This document shows positions 11,559 to 13,365 of a stretch of 13,365 bases of DNA, one piece after another. A program made the position numbers and the translations under genes. The DNA is taken from positions 1-13,365 of the forward strand of contig JAAAOD010000271.1 in the NCBI GenBank assembly GCA_009908535.1, in the 5' to 3' direction. This DNA is from Verrucomicrobiota bacterium. GTDB taxonomy: Bacteria; Verrucomicrobiota; Verrucomicrobiia; Opitutales; Oceanipulchritudinaceae. Numbering within the stretch: position 1 is the first letter of the stretch; every line of letters begins with the position of its first letter. The notes beneath the pieces were generated by a model. That model was not told the origin of the DNA, did not search any database, and saw only the letters and a list, made by a program, of their open reading frames with translations.

Positions 11559-13365
11559 TCAGCTGCAGCCGAGCGAAGTGCCGCAGTTGAGACAGCAGGC
11601 GCAGGTCCCGGTGACTTTCACCTTGGAGCTACCGCATTCAGGGCAGGTCAGGTTGCCTTCCGACTGCACGAGGAGCTCCATCTGTTCGGAGGATAGCTGT
11701 CGCCCGTCGCCTTCGTCCTCGCGCTCGATGGCAACGGAGTTCGGGGCCTTGTCCTCGAGACCGTCCTCGAATTGGGCGGCCGGGGACATTTTTTCCCGGT
11801 ACCCGGGGATGTATTCCATTCCGAGCCAGCGCGCGAGATAGTCCATGACGCTCTTCGCCATGGGGATATCGCGGTTGCGGGTCATTCCTTCAGGTTCGAA
11901 GCGGATATGGGAAAACTTCTTCACGAGCGTTTCGAGGGGAACGCCGTATTGCAGGCACAGGGAAAGGAGTGTGCCGACCGTGTCCATGAGGCCATTGATG
12001 GTGCTGCCGGCCTTTGCCATCTGGATGAAGACCTCCCCCGGCGAGCCGTCCTCGAACTGGCCCACGGTGAGGTAGCCCTTCGACCCGGCGATGGTGAACT
12101 TGTGCGTGACGGAGGAACGTGTATCGGGAAGATGACGACGATAAGGCTCGGTGACCATCTGCACGCCGGCTTCCTTTTCCTGCTCTTCAGTCTCCTCCCT
12201 GCTCGTGCGCACAGGTGCACTCCGTTTGGAGCCGTCGCGGTAAATCGCCACCCCCTTGATACCCTTTTCCCACGCGTGGAGATAGGTCTCGCGGATGTCC
12301 TTGATGGTGGCTTCGTTCGGCATGTTGACCGTCTTGGAAATGCCCCCGGAAAGGAAAGGCTGGACGGCGGCCATCATGTCGATGTGGGCGCCGTGACCGA
12401 GGACGCGCCGACCGCTGCCGGAGCGGAAAGCGGTGTCGAAAATGGGCAGGTGCTCCTCCCGCAGGCCGCTCGGGCAGGGGCCGTCGTTGAGGCGCACCGT
12501 CTCGAGGGTGCCATGCTTTTTCACATGCTCGAGAATGCGTTCCTTTTCTTCCGCGCGGTAGCCGAGGTTGTCGAGGGCTTGCGGGATGCCCTTGATCGGC
12601 AGCTGCAGGAAGCCGCCTCCGGCGAGGGACTTGTAGGCGACGAGCCCGATGGCCGGCTCAATGCCGGTGGTGTCACAATCCATGAGGAAGCCGATCGTGC
12701 CAGTGGGGGCGAGGACAGTCACCTGCGCGTTGCGGAAGCCTTGTTCACGGCCCATGCCGCGCACCTTCCGCCAGAGGGACTGCGCGAAGGTGTGCATGTC
12801 GGGATCGACGGTGCCGTCGAGCTGCTCCACGGCGTCGGCATGCTTGTCGATGACCTCGAGCATCGAGGCGACGTTATCCCCGGCGGGCGGGTTGGCGCAG
12901 TCGTAGGTCCGCGCGTCGTGGTAGCCGGGGAAGGGCCCGACGCGGCCGGCCAGTTCGGCGGAGGTCTGGTACGCGGTCCCGGTCATCACGGAGGTGACGA
13001 GGGCGGCGAGGGAGCGGCCCTTTTCGGAGTCGTACGGGAGGCCATGCGACATGAGAAGGGCGCCGAGGTTGGCGTAGCCGAGGCCGAGGGTGCGGAACCA
13101 GTGGGAGTTCCAGGTAATGCCCTCCGTCGGATAGGAGGAGCGGTCGACGATGATCTCCTGTGCGATGATGAAGATGCGGCAGGCGTCGGCGAAGCGCTCG
13201 AAATCGAATCCGTTGGGGGTGCGGAACTTCAGCAGGTTGATGCTGGCAAGGTTGCAGGCGGAATTGTCGAGGAAGAGGTATTCGCTGCAGGGATTGGTGC
13301 AGTTCTGGCGCCCGGAGCCCTTGCAGGTGTGCCACTCGTGGATGGTGTCGTCGAACTGCAGTCCC
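11559..13365 (-). CDS. nrdJ: Adenosylcobalamin-dependent ribonucleotide reductase, C-terminal part
   Basis: The reading frame is open from the stop at 11559 to the right edge, giving about 601 C-terminal residues; the start lies outside the window. It reduces ribonucleotides to deoxyribonucleotides using a cobalamin-generated thiyl radical, independent of oxygen. Near the edge, minus-strand translation of 13053-13364 reads through GLQFDDTIHEWHTCKGSG and QNCTNPCSEYLFLDNSACN; NPCSE is the diagnostic active-site segment. Further on are LAPTGTIGFLMDCDTTGIEP and YKSLAGGGF, typical of class II NrdJ, and GVAIYRDGSKR. The C-terminus is Cys-rich (CPECG..., then TCACCLNCG), the zinc-ribbon-like redox tail. 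An internal ATG at 13052 is not the start. The gene implies a cobalamin requirement. Confidence 0.96.
   Translation of the reverse strand, partial: GLQFDDTIHEWHTCKGSGRQNCTNPCSEYLFLDNSACNLASINLLKFRTPNGFDFERFADACRIFIIAQEIIVDRSSYPTEGITWNSHWFRTLGLGYANLGALLMSHGLPYDSEKGRSLAALVTSVMTGTAYQTSAELAGRVGPFPGYHDARTYDCANPPAGDNVASMLEVIDKHADAVEQLDGTVDPDMHTFAQSLWRKVRGMGREQGFRNAQVTVLAPTGTIGFLMDCDTTGIEPAIGLVAYKSLAGGGFLQLPIKGIPQALDNLGYRAEEKERILEHVKKHGTLETVRLNDGPCPSGLREEHLPIFDTAFRSGSGRRVLGHGAHIDMMAAVQPFLSGGISKTVNMPNEATIKDIRETYLHAWEKGIKGVAIYRDGSKRSAPVRTSREETEEQEKEAGVQMVTEPYRRHLPDTRSSVTHKFTIAGSKGYLTVGQFEDGSPGEVFIQMAKAGSTINGLMDTVGTLLSLCLQYGVPLETLVKKFSHIRFEPEGMTRNRDIPMAKSVMDYLARWLGMEYIPGYREKMSPAAQFEDGLEDKAPNSVAIEREDEGDGRQLSSEQMELLVQSEGNLTCPECGSSKVKVTGTCACCLNCGTSLGCS

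Noticed and set aside
12874..13335. Separate minus-strand protein near the right edge
   Set aside because: It is out of frame with nrdJ, which is continuously open to the edge and carries NPCSE there; the other frame is His/Pro/Arg-rich shadow.

Overview
This GC-rich window reads as an ordinary chromosomal segment of a diderm (Gram-negative-type) bacterium. The gene mix suggests the PVC group, most likely Verrucomicrobiota (Opitutae-like): a bacterial SET-domain methyltransferase with a post-SET zinc motif, an isolated prepilin-like protein with an 'FLDGHVEF' tail, a B12-dependent ribonucleotide reductase, and an Mn/Zn ABC system with a regulator-fused permease. This taxonomic placement is inference from gene content, not a search result. 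I see no tRNA, rRNA, CRISPR array, transposase or phage genes.

Layout. (1) 1-1536, minus strand: a small TPR protein, then a long near-perfect inverted repeat (1125-1199), then accA (acetyl-CoA carboxylase carboxyltransferase alpha). (2) 1597-2894, plus strand: a SET-domain protein lysine methyltransferase whose stop overlaps the GTG start of an ExoA/APE1-type exonuclease III. (3) 2913-2937: a perfect hairpin in the convergent gap, followed by a minus-strand DtxR/MntR-family regulator (2941-3603). (4) 3631-7854, plus strand: a tightly overlapping four-gene metal ABC importer (binding protein, ATPase, two permeases), divergent from the regulator across only 27 bp that carry a TTTGAA-AA-TTCAAA palindrome. 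(5) 7864-9379, minus strand: a guanylate-kinase-like P-loop protein overlapping a CHAD-domain protein. (6) 9519-10461, plus strand: an orphan prepilin-like protein with a roughly 100-nt potentially structured leader, then a 69-residue protein of unknown function. (7) 10454-13365, minus strand: a histone-deacetylase-family amidohydrolase downstream of nrdJ, which runs off the right edge.

How the genes work together. The clearest unit is metal homeostasis. The regulator probably senses Mn/Fe/Zn and controls the divergent importer. The first permease (5465-6931) carries at its C-terminus a whole DtxR-like winged-helix plus dimerisation/metal-binding module. Its metal-ligand positions line up without gaps with those of the stand-alone regulator next door. 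This is the most interesting feature here: a metal sensor built into the transporter, possibly for allosteric gating or membrane-tethered regulation.

Secondary points of interest are an unusual substitution of the DTPGAYPG motif in AccA, the RAYT/REP-like inverted repeat, the CHAD plus GMK-like gene pair, and two enzymes of eukaryote-like protein lysine modification (SET and HDAC families) in one window. All other long open frames on the opposite strands look like high-GC shadows.
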